5,665 bases of DNA from Weeksellaceae bacterium (GCA_028698395.1 JAQVDG010000157.1:1-5665); one strand, 5' to 3'; counted from the stretch's first letter, positions 1-5,665 are shown. Made by a program: numbers and translations. The notes: generated from the sequence alone by a model not told the origin.

Positions 1-44
1 GTCGCCGTTAGGCGAGGAGTAGAATGCAGGATGTAATCCTCCGT
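1..44. repeat. GC-rich stretch with short palindromes, no gene
   Basis: No coding sequence is supported here. Two short hairpins are visible: CGCC-GTTA-GGCG at 3-14 and AGGAT-GTA-ATCCT at 28-40. A GTAG tetranucleotide (19-22) lies between them. The first 180 bases of the window are about 57% GC by direct count, far above the genes that follow. GTTAGGC at 7-13 matches the GTTRRRY core of integron attC sites, or RYYYAAC when read on the minus strand, so another attC-like element could start here and continue outside the window. The GTAG tetranucleotide next to a small palindrome also resembles REP elements mobilised by RAYT (Y1-type) transposases. That resemblance is inference only, because no transposase is in the window. 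Confidence 0.45.
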
Positions 45-84
45 CCGTTCTCCCGACGAGCCGAAGGCGATGTCGGGAGAACGG
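45..84. repeat. Perfect 13-bp inverted repeat (hairpin)
   Basis: The arms CCGTTCTCCCGAC (45-57) and GTCGGGAGAACGG (72-84) are exact reverse complements separated by 14 bases. The spacer itself holds a small GCC-GAA-GGC hairpin (60-68). The right arm overlaps the outer end of the attC-like element at 76-204, so that element's terminal GTT (minus strand) sits inside this palindrome. The structure is certain from the sequence. Its role is unknown: it could be a REP-like unit, a bidirectional transcription terminator without a clear U-tract, or the beginning of the next cassette or insertion. Confidence 0.8.
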
Positions 85-204
85 TCGAGTGTATGTGCCG
101 TAAGGGATTGCGGAGCAGTTTCCTGTCCACCGACACGAAAGTTTGAGCGGGCTACAACGTTGAATACCCACCGAAACCCTTATGGCATATACACTTTGTT
201 GTGC
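76..204 (-). repeat. attC-like imperfect inverted repeat downstream of the 74-codon gene
   Basis: Long arms at 88-106 (AGTGTATGTGCCGTAAGGG) and 177-195 (CCCTTATGGCATATACACT) pair at 17 of 19 positions, and both differences could form G-T pairs in single-stranded DNA. Read on the minus strand, the element starts with GCACAAC (204-198), 15 bases after the stop of the 74-codon gene, and ends with GTTCTCC (82-76). AAC and GTT face each other outside the long arms, as the R'' and R' boxes do in integron attC sites. The R' box departs from GTTRRRY after GTT, and R'' has one mismatch to RYYYAAC. The central part (107-176) holds an 8-bp palindrome, CAACGTTG, at 155-162. An open frame on the plus strand crosses this repeat, but nothing supports it as a gene. 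Confidence refers to the inverted repeat; attC identity is less certain. Confidence 0.7.
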
Positions 205-219
205 GTTCGTGCTGTTTTG

Positions 220-444
220 TCAGATAATTTGCGAGGTGTCTTCAATAAACATTCTTTGAGACTCAATGATTTCCTGTTCAGGATAGATCACAATTGAGTT
301 ATTGTCCATTAAGAAAAATTCTTTTTTAATGTCATTGAGCAAATTTCTGTTAAGTAGTTTTGGATTTTTTATTTCAAAAATCCTCAACCCTTCCTTGGAT
401 TTGACAACAATGTCAATGTTAGACGGTTTTATATCTTTTTCCAT
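220..444 (-). CDS. Small hypothetical protein, coupled to the protease gene
   Basis: A 74-residue, highly charged, soluble protein that I do not recognise. The ATG at 444 overlaps the last 16 bases of the upstream protease gene in another frame, and an in-frame stop lies 18 bases before the ATG, so no longer start is possible. The overlap suggests translational coupling and joint expression with the protease. The first half contains D11 followed by E24-I-K26 (segments NIDIVV and IFEIKN). This spacing resembles the D...ExK core of PD-(D/E)XK nucleases, with a beta-hairpin-like turn around KSKEGL. The protein is too short for a complete nuclease fold and lacks an obvious preceding helix with a conserved acid, so it may be a remnant, a minimal domain or a chance match. 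No signal peptide or membrane segment is visible. It could also be a small partner or inhibitor of the protease. An attC-like repeat starts 15 bases after its stop. Confidence 0.65.
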   Translation of the reverse strand: MEKDIKPSNIDIVVKSKEGLRIFEIKNPKLLNRNLLNDIKKEFFLMDNNSIVIYPEQEIIESQRMFIEDTSQII

Positions 445-1607
445 AATTTGTCTGTTATTTTAAGCTCGGTTTGTCCAGAAGGTTGTGTTTTTAAAAACGC
501 TTCAATCGCTGTTTTTGTTGCCTCTCGCAAAAGTAATGCTAAATTTTGAGATAGCCAATTCTGCAAGAATTGCTGAATTTGCTGTTCATTAAGTCCTGGA
601 GGAATTGGAGGTAGAGCGATTTGAGGATTTAGATTTATGGGTTGAGTTATCTGTCTTAATCGTTTTGCTTCTATATCACGCACCTGTTCATATGCTTCAT
701 ACTCAGATTCAATCATAGCAACTTTAACATTTTCCCATTTATGAATATCAACATTGTTATCAATAAGATATTTTTCTGGATTGAAAACTTCTTTTAACTC
801 AAGAGTTTTAGCATAATTCTCATAGAGCTCCCATAACTCATCTTCTATTTTATAATCTTCTGCATTTTTAATATAGGAGATTCCAATTTGTCGTGCTTCT
901 GAACGCAAAATAGAATGTCTATGCGAATAAATTTCTGAACCAAGTTTTCTTACAATTTCATCATTTTGTTCCCTTGAAAGTTTTTCTTTTCTGTTTGAAA
1001 GCATCCTGTCTGTAACAAGTTTTGTCTGCTCTAACAAACGATTAACCTTTCCTATTGCTAAAGGATTCATATGTTGAGATAAAATCTCAAACGATTTTAT
1101 TTTTTCTTCTGCTCTGGTGCAATCAAGTTTTTCTAGAAGTCCAATAAAACCCATTACATCTTCAACTGAAATAGGAATGGGGGTTTTATGAACAGGATGG
1201 GGTGGGCTTAACAAAGGGTCTTGAATTGTAATGTCAACTGGCCCCAGTTCAGCTTTCTCTGTCATAACGATTTCGTCTGCACCTAAACTTATCATTGTAG
1301 CCGCACTGTGTGCTCTAAAAGGAATAAGAACATTAAAATTTCTGTCAGGGAAAATCTCTCTTATAGTTGAAACAATGCTCCACGGTGCGTCACTGTCACC
1401 ACCACGACTATAAAGAAATAAATCTATGTTTTTAAAATCCCCTCCTTTATCTTTTATAACTCGTAACTGCTGGTAAATGATGTCATTCATCATTTGATGA
1501 ATTGGAGCGCTCAAGTTAATTCTGTCACTCGTAACAAGCGTAACGATTTTTGAATTCCGTTTTTCTTGAATCTTCTTTATTAGGTCAATTCTTTGTTCTC
1601 TTGTCAT
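429..1607 (-). CDS. Soluble ClpP/SppA-fold serine protease, SDH proteinase family
   Basis: A 392-residue protein with the core of the serine dehydrogenase proteinase (SDH) family, related to ClpP and SppA. A beta strand leads into the Gly-Gly oxyanion segment (LYSRGGDSDAPW, residues 65-76). This is followed by the nucleophile motif AHSAATMISLGADEIVM, with Ser101 as the likely catalytic serine, and by ELGPVDI at 120-126, typical of the family. His229 (EIYSHRH) sits where family members have a conserved His before an EA..xG segment and may be the general base. There is no signal peptide or membrane helix, so it should act in the cytoplasm. The C-terminal tail from about residue 325 is Pro- and Gln-rich (around LPPIPPG), then helical; its role is unknown. 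Substrate is unknown; family knowledge supports peptide hydrolysis, probably as an oligomer. The ATG at 1607 is used because it gives the full N-terminal strand; no Shine-Dalgarno is seen. The gene overlaps the 74-codon gene by 16 bp and is separated from the upstream helicase gene by an attC-like repeat. Confidence 0.9.
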   Translation of the reverse strand: MTREQRIDLIKKIQEKRNSKIVTLVTSDRINLSAPIHQMMNDIIYQQLRVIKDKGGDFKNIDLFLYSRGGDSDAPWSIVSTIREIFPDRNFNVLIPFRAHSAATMISLGADEIVMTEKAELGPVDITIQDPLLSPPHPVHKTPIPISVEDVMGFIGLLEKLDCTRAEEKIKSFEILSQHMNPLAIGKVNRLLEQTKLVTDRMLSNRKEKLSREQNDEIVRKLGSEIYSHRHSILRSEARQIGISYIKNAEDYKIEDELWELYENYAKTLELKEVFNPEKYLIDNNVDIHKWENVKVAMIESEYEAYEQVRDIEAKRLRQITQPINLNPQIALPPIPPGLNEQQIQQFLQNWLSQNLALLLREATKTAIEAFLKTQPSGQTELKITDKLWKKI

Positions 1608-1675
1608 AAGTAAGGTTTATTTTTGAGTGTCTAAAAGTAATTATTTTCGGTTAATTCGGTGTTTTATAGCATGAC

Positions 1676-1807
1676 GCACAACGTTTTGCAGCTTGGCGAA
1701 GTGGCGGAAATCAAAGCACAAATGTTCAGTTTTGCACAAAAGTTTAATCGAAGAACTGCCGTTGAATATATCACTAAACCCGCCATTTTGCCAAACTGCT
1801 GTTGGGC
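1676..1807 (-). repeat. attC-like imperfect inverted repeat between helicase and protease genes
   Basis: Arms at 1688-1707 (GCAGCTTGGCGAAGTGGCGG) and 1780-1799 (CCGCCATTTTGCCAAACTGC) pair at 17 of 20 positions. On the minus strand the element starts with GCCCAAC (1807-1801), an exact RYYYAAC box 12 bases after the helicase stop, and ends with GTTGTGC (1682-1676), one base away from GTTRRRY. The two sides differ by four extra bases between the outer box and the long arm (GTTTTGCAG against AGCAG). This gives a stem with a bulge, comparable to the asymmetry integron integrases use to choose a strand. The loop region contains GCACAAA twice (around 1716 and 1734). The length of 132 bp is close to that of the large attC sites of chromosomal integrons. 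Short plus-strand open frames crossing this region are artefacts of the repeat. Confidence 0.75.
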
Positions 1808-4800
1808 GATCGTTATTTTTTATTTGTTTATTATTTTTCTATGTTCGGCTTTTAAAACATTTGGTTTTTGAATAAATACTTTGTCGAATAGAACTAGCTT
1901 TTCTTGAAAATTCATAGTTACTTTATCTTTATTGTCGCACCACCATTTATAAAATTCTACAGGCTTGTCTTTATATGGTACACTTGCTTTTACTGGTATG
2001 TCATAACCTTTAAAATCAATGTACATATTTAGACGTAGACTATCCCGAAAATATTCAAAGTGGTTTGCTTTAAGCTTTGAAACCAAAATCTCAAATGTTT
2101 TCCCGTCAATTTTTAATCTATGTTTCTGAAAGACTATATGAAAAGAAACAGGATCTTCAACTAACCATTCCGATATTTTCATTGTTCTAATTCCTTTCTC
2201 GTTTTCTATCGTCAATAAACTTGCGCTATTGTAAAACGATTCTGAATTTGGATGAAAAATATGAATGTTGTTCTTTTCATCTAATTCTGTCGCTTCAGCT
2301 TTAATAGGTGTAGAATTATTTTCTAAAAATTCTATGATATTTAGATTGTTTGCTTCGCCACCTTTATGTTTATCTAATAAAATATCAACATCTGATCCAA
2401 GGAAAAAATCCTCTACAAAATCCCAACGTTCATCGTTAGAAAAACTGCGTAAAAAGAAATGATCAAAAATTTGATTACTCAAATGATGTCTTTCTAAAGT
2501 TTTTGATAATAGAGTATTTGTATAGTTGTTGTTATTTGAATCTCTTTCAATTCTTAATGGATCATTTATACGAATGAAAACCATTGGATTTTCTCCACCT
2601 TTAATTTCAAATGTTCCGAGTTCGAGCATTTCTAAAAAGTATCCAAGTCTTACATAATTTATTGAATTAGATCCTTTATTTGTTACATATCGATTTACAA
2701 CGTATTCGTCAGTATTTCCGAACAGGTTATTTAGTCTATTTGTAAGTGCTATAAAACTTGCTAAATATTGGTTGTTGAAAATTCTGTATTTATAACCATC
2801 AATTTCTCTACGTTGTTGTAAAAAAGCATTTGCTTCTATTACACCTGGTTGAATTAGTCTTCCTGAATATGACGAAAGAATGAATTTACTAATTTTTTCC
2901 GCCTTCACTTCGTCATTTAAAAATTTATTTAATTCGGTTTCCAATTCTTTTTGATTGAAAAACGAACCTTCAAAATTTGCAAATATGGTTTGAATGTTTG
3001 CAAATAATGATTGTAGATTTTTATACAAATTCTTGAATGTATCTAATCTTTCAAATGACATTTTTAGTTGTGGAATTACTTCAATTCCATCATTTCTGAA
3101 TAAATCACCTGTATAGAAATCACGTTTTACGATTGGAAAACTTTTATCATTAAAGTTTTGATACCACAATTTGTCTAAATCAATTTCTACAATATTATTT
3201 CCATTTTCTAAAGAACTAATATGTGTAAATGTTTCAGCGTATTTTGCCCTATAAATTGATAAGTGTTGGTCGGAAATCCTTGCAAAAACTCGAACAAATA
3301 ATTTTTTTGGTCTTGCAATAATTACGTTATATCGGGTCTTTGCCAAATAATCTTTTTCGATCATCATCAAAGCCGTTAAAACTTTTTGGTCAAGATCAAG
3401 AGCATTTTCAAAAATATGTCCAAAGTCATCTACTGATAAGAGCAAGTTTCTGCTTTTATTGTTTTTTATGTATGCTTTGTGTATTTTTTTTAGTACTTCT
3501 TTTATTTGATATTGCCTCAAAGCAGACATTCCGTGAAGTGCTTTTGTAAATCTTTGATCTTGAGAAGAATAATTTAAAGCTGCAAATCCTTTAATTTCTG
3601 GTTTTCTTGCAACTCTCCCAATTTCTTGAATGTAATCAGGCAATAAGCCCGAAGGTGCGTGATGATAAACCAACTCGATGTCGGAAATATCCACACCCAT
3701 TCCAAATGCTTTGGTAGAAATCATTATTTTTTTCTGACCACTCTTGAATTGTTTAAATGAAAATTCCTTTTGTTGGGCAGGCATTTTACCGTGATAACCA
3801 ACAGCAATTATTTCATTATTGATATTTACTTTTGAGAGTAATTCTTCAACATGTTTGGAATACGGTGTGTATACAAGTGTCTTTAAACCCAGATTATTTG
3901 CCTCAACAATAAATTCTGCCGTTTGTTTCAATTTTTCTTTTAAATAATTTTTTGAAAAGCCGTCATAATTATTTACAGCAAATACTATATCATTTCGTTT
4001 AACTTGTCCAATAAAAACGTGTGGATTGTGCATTACCAAACTGTCAATACTATCAAAAACCATATCATTCGCACCGCCATAAATCGCTGTTGCAGTTACT
4101 GCAACCATTGGAAAACTTAAATTGTGATATTTCCTTACTTTTCTAACGTGATTGCCTAAAAACCAATAATCAACACGAAAATCTCTTCCCCAAGTTGTAA
4201 TTAAGTGAGCTTCGTCAATAACGAGTAAACCAAGTTTTCTTTCGCCAATAAAATGTTTAATGTCATAAGACATAAAAAGTTCGGGCGACATATACAAAAT
4301 GTCGATTTCTCCGCTTTGGCAATTTTCTATTACTCTTTCACGATCAATTAAACTTAATTCGCTATTTAAGTAAGCGACTTTATCAAAATTGCGATCTCTA
4401 ATAATCGCATTAACTTGATCTTTCATTAATGCAATTAAAGGCGAAATAACAATAGTAATGTCGCCACTTTGAGAAACGTAAAATGCAGGTAATTGAAAAA
4501 GAAGAGATTTGCCTGCACCGGTAGGTGCAGTTAAAAACAAATCTCTTGTTTTTTCATTTCTTTTTGAATTTTCGTATTCTTTAATAATTGTTTCAACAAT
4601 TAAACCCTGTGAAATTTCAGTTATTTGATTTCCTATATCTGGATTTCGATACACTTTTAAACCTCGAAAATCAGCATTAGCTCCCCAATATTTTTTAAGG
4701 AGCATTTTAGTGGAATCTTTAACTTGATAATCCTCCTTTATAATTTCTTCTTTCAAAAGGTATAATGAACCTCCGAAAAGATTTAATACGTGGTTTATTT

Positions 4801-5531
4801 TTTCAACCGTACTAATTAGTGAATCACTAATGGGTTGTTTAGGATAAATTTTTACAATTGCATTTTTTTGCAGATTGTTCTCTAAAATGCAGGAATTTAA
4901 GAAGAAATCTAATGCAGTTTGATCCGAACTAATATCAATATTGTCGAAATCTGAATTGTTGGATTCAATAAGTTTAGTCGTTTCTTCAAAAAGATTTATA
5001 GTTGTAAAGTCATCGTTTAATGTCTTAACAGAATAAAAATAGTAATCTTTAATTTGTATCTGTTCTGCCTGATAAATAGGAATTTTTTCGGGTCTTGTTT
5101 CAATATTTTCATCACTACTTTCTTCCAAATATTCATTTTTGCTTATGGGAAAGAGTTGTCTTAAATTATCTTGAATTATTATTATCCTGTCTTTAAAGAA
5201 TGAACTGTCAATATAGTTAATTAAGTAACTAAATTGAGGATAGGAAAGTAAATGAAATTTATTTTCAGAATTCAATTTTGTAAAAACTTTTGTAAACCAA
5301 TTTTTGTCAAAAAGTTCCTCGTTGCCATTCAAATGAAAAGTCTCTACATCTGTAATGTTGTCAAAAAGATTAGTTTTATCAATTAACTCAGTTTGTCCAA
5401 GAAATACAAATATTTGATTTGTCTTTCCTGCACTTTGGTTAGTCAAGATTTCAATTATTTTGTTAGAGTAGAATTCTGGAAATGTCATATTGTGTCTTTA
5501 TTTGAAGTCTGTTTGGTATAATGTCGCCCAA
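1682..5531 (-). mobile_element. Putative 3.85-kb gene cassette carrying the RecQ-like helicase
   Basis: The unit runs from the TT of GTTGGGC (minus strand, 5532-5526) to the G of GTTGTGC (1682). These are the predicted cut points of two neighbouring attC-like elements. It contains one minus-strand gene, a short leader of 43 bases and a 3' attC-like repeat, as expected of an integron cassette. At about 3.85 kb it would be unusually large, since known cassettes are mostly under 1.5 kb. No integrase is present to confirm mobility. A dispersed palindromic repeat sitting between ordinary genes is the alternative. Confidence 0.4.
1820..5488 (-). CDS. Large RecQ-type SF2 DNA helicase with unknown N- and C-terminal regions
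   Basis: A 1222-residue protein with a RecQ-like ATPase core at about 264-660. Visible motifs are: a motif 0-like segment (ISQG, Gln294); Walker A APTGAGKS with Lys327; motif Ia SPLIALMKDQV (349-359); DEAH 425-428; the aromatic-rich loop TTWGRDFRVDY (431-441), diagnostic of RecQ; motif III TATA (465-468); motif IV KTLVYTP (536-542); motif V AFGMGVD (594-600); motif VI QEIGRVAR (621-628), which supplies the likely arginine fingers. It should unwind DNA using ATP in the cytoplasm. Standard RecQ is about 600 residues, with a four-cysteine zinc site and an HRDC domain. Here there is no cysteine cluster (only Cys200, 390 and 1184), an unrecognised 260-residue N-terminal region and a C-terminal extension of about 560 residues. 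It is therefore not the housekeeping RecQ. Such multidomain helicases often belong to defence or mobile-element loci, but that role is inference here. The ATG at 5488 is 37 bases from the upstream attC-like repeat; no Shine-Dalgarno is seen. The next repeat starts 12 bases after the stop. Confidence 0.93.
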   Translation of the reverse strand: MTFPEFYSNKIIEILTNQSAGKTNQIFVFLGQTELIDKTNLFDNITDVETFHLNGNEELFDKNWFTKVFTKLNSENKFHLLSYPQFSYLINYIDSSFFKDRIIIIQDNLRQLFPISKNEYLEESSDENIETRPEKIPIYQAEQIQIKDYYFYSVKTLNDDFTTINLFEETTKLIESNNSDFDNIDISSDQTALDFFLNSCILENNLQKNAIVKIYPKQPISDSLISTVEKINHVLNLFGGSLYLLKEEIIKEDYQVKDSTKMLLKKYWGANADFRGLKVYRNPDIGNQITEISQGLIVETIIKEYENSKRNEKTRDLFLTAPTGAGKSLLFQLPAFYVSQSGDITIVISPLIALMKDQVNAIIRDRNFDKVAYLNSELSLIDRERVIENCQSGEIDILYMSPELFMSYDIKHFIGERKLGLLVIDEAHLITTWGRDFRVDYWFLGNHVRKVRKYHNLSFPMVAVTATAIYGGANDMVFDSIDSLVMHNPHVFIGQVKRNDIVFAVNNYDGFSKNYLKEKLKQTAEFIVEANNLGLKTLVYTPYSKHVEELLSKVNINNEIIAVGYHGKMPAQQKEFSFKQFKSGQKKIMISTKAFGMGVDISDIELVYHHAPSGLLPDYIQEIGRVARKPEIKGFAALNYSSQDQRFTKALHGMSALRQYQIKEVLKKIHKAYIKNNKSRNLLLSVDDFGHIFENALDLDQKVLTALMMIEKDYLAKTRYNVIIARPKKLFVRVFARISDQHLSIYRAKYAETFTHISSLENGNNIVEIDLDKLWYQNFNDKSFPIVKRDFYTGDLFRNDGIEVIPQLKMSFERLDTFKNLYKNLQSLFANIQTIFANFEGSFFNQKELETELNKFLNDEVKAEKISKFILSSYSGRLIQPGVIEANAFLQQRREIDGYKYRIFNNQYLASFIALTNRLNNLFGNTDEYVVNRYVTNKGSNSINYVRLGYFLEMLELGTFEIKGGENPMVFIRINDPLRIERDSNNNNYTNTLLSKTLERHHLSNQIFDHFFLRSFSNDERWDFVEDFFLGSDVDILLDKHKGGEANNLNIIEFLENNSTPIKAEATELDEKNNIHIFHPNSESFYNSASLLTIENEKGIRTMKISEWLVEDPVSFHIVFQKHRLKIDGKTFEILVSKLKANHFEYFRDSLRLNMYIDFKGYDIPVKASVPYKDKPVEFYKWWCDNKDKVTMNFQEKLVLFDKVFIQKPNVLKAEHRKIINK

Positions 5532-5583
5532 CGGTCCTGCGGTAAAATCCCGTTTTAATGGGATTTAACGCGTGTTATAGGGC
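5526..5583 (-). repeat. Short attC-like palindrome upstream of the helicase gene
   Basis: Inner arms AAATCCC (5545-5551) and GGGATTT (5560-5566) pair perfectly around an 8-base loop, and GCG lies just outside on both sides. On the minus strand the element begins with GCCCTATAAC (5583-5574), four bases after the stop of the upstream partial gene, and ends with GTTGGGC (5532-5526), an exact GTTRRRY box. The AAC/GTT pair is kept, although the R'' side has an inserted TAT between GCCC and AAC. The R' side carries extra bases (GGTCCT on the plus strand) relative to the R'' side, again giving an asymmetric stem. The length of about 58 bp is near the lower limit of integron attC sites. It shares no arm sequence with the other two repeats. 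Confidence 0.65.
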
Positions 5584-5587
5584 GTTT

Positions 5588-5665
5588 TTATTCATCCCTT
5601 TTGATAATCACAGGTGGATCAGCATTAAATCCAGTACAATATGCTTTGACTCCCATTTTTCCGAC
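5588..5665 (-). CDS. 3' end of an unidentified gene (partial)
   Basis: An open frame enters from beyond the window edge and ends with TAA at 5590-5588. It encodes 25 visible residues that end in NADPPVIIKRDE. I do not recognise the family. An internal ATG (codon 4 of the visible part) could in principle start a 22-residue peptide, but the frame is open to the window edge, and the four-base distance from its stop to the attC-like repeat matches the gene-then-repeat order seen downstream. It is therefore most likely the C-terminus of a normal gene in the preceding cassette, transcribed in the same direction as the helicase. Confidence 0.6.
   Translation of the reverse strand, partial: VGKMGVKAYCTGFNADPPVIIKRDE

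Larger units (their letters stand above)
82..1681 (-). mobile_element. Putative gene cassette: SDH-type protease plus small gene and attC-like site
   Basis: If the repeats at 1676-1807 and 76-204 are recombination sites cut between G and TT of their minus-strand GTT boxes, the DNA between the cut points is a 1600-bp unit. It holds a protease gene, an overlapping 74-codon gene and a 3' attC-like site, which is the standard gene-then-attC layout of an integron cassette. No integrase or attI site is present in the window. The boundaries are therefore inferred from repeat symmetry and from the short distance between stop codon and repeat. Confidence 0.4.

Noticed and set aside
1..220. CRISPR array or tRNA in the GC-rich left end
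   Set aside because: There are no evenly spaced direct repeats and no cloverleaf. The structure is inverted repeats only.
70..297. Plus-strand open frame of 75 codons
   Set aside because: It runs through the inverted repeat and into the antisense of the 74-codon gene. Its peptide is Arg/Cys-rich low-quality sequence and no start signal is seen. It is best explained as a by-product of the GC-rich repeat.
1231..1413. Plus-strand open frame antisense to the protease
   Set aside because: It is opposite the most conserved protease motifs, so its openness follows from the codon use of the real gene.
1632..1639. TACTTTTA on the minus strand, close to the Bacteroidota -7 element TAnnTTTG, 25 bases before the protease start
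   Set aside because: It lacks the final G, and no TTG lies about 19 bases upstream, so it is too weak to call a promoter.
1659..1875. Two overlapping plus-strand open frames of 70 and 60 codons
   Set aside because: Both lie almost entirely inside the attC-like repeat and end in the antisense of the helicase 3' end. The hydrophobic C-termini come from translating an AT-rich stretch and do not indicate real membrane proteins.
3484..3491. Run of eight T (A8 on the coding strand) inside the helicase gene, a possible phase-variable slippage site
   Set aside because: Runs of this length are expected in Lys-rich AT-rich genes, and the reading frame is intact across it.
2265..3549. Plus-strand open frames antisense to the helicase (2265-2462 and 3340-3549)
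   Set aside because: They are shadows of the helicase gene with no independent support.
5517..5522. TATAAT on the plus strand, resembling a sigma-70 -10 box
   Set aside because: No plus-strand gene follows, no -35 box is evident, and Bacteroidota use a different promoter consensus (TAnnTTTG).

Overview
The window looks like an accessory region of a Bacteroidota-type genome. The coding sequence is AT-rich (roughly 30% GC by eye), the start codons lack a recognisable Shine-Dalgarno sequence, and the proteins are rich in Lys, Asn and Ile. This is a compositional impression, not a phylogenetic placement. All supported genes lie on the minus strand, so the natural reading direction is from position 5665 down to 1.

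In that direction the layout is: (1) the last 25 codons of an unidentified gene, with its stop at 5588-5590; (2) a 58-bp palindromic, attC-like element (5583-5526); (3) a very long gene (5488-1820) for a 1222-residue RecQ-type SF2 helicase with large extra N- and C-terminal regions; (4) a second, 132-bp attC-like inverted repeat (1807-1676); (5) a gene (1607-429) for a soluble ClpP/SppA-fold serine protease of the serine dehydrogenase proteinase (SDH) type, overlapping by 16 bp a 74-codon gene (444-220) of unknown function; (6) a third attC-like inverted repeat of 129 bp (204-76); (7) a GC-rich, palindrome-rich stretch with no gene (1-84).

The main observation is the regular order of gene, stop codon and inverted repeat. 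Each of the three repeats begins 4-15 bp after a stop codon. Each has long imperfect inner arms and is bounded by AAC...GTT. Where they are clear, the outer boxes match or nearly match the RYYYAAC / GTTRRRY ends of integron attC sites. The three repeats have different arm sequences. This is what an integron gene-cassette array, or a Bacteroidota-specific system resembling one, would look like. On that reading the helicase is a cassette of about 3.85 kb and the protease plus small gene a cassette of about 1.6 kb. No integrase lies in the window, so mobility is inferred. Dispersed non-integron palindromic repeats remain the main alternative.

The helicase and protease may be independent cargo or parts of one conflict or defence function. 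The sequence shows a DNA-unwinding ATPase next to an intracellular protease and a small protein with a D...ExK pattern, but does not prove that they act together.
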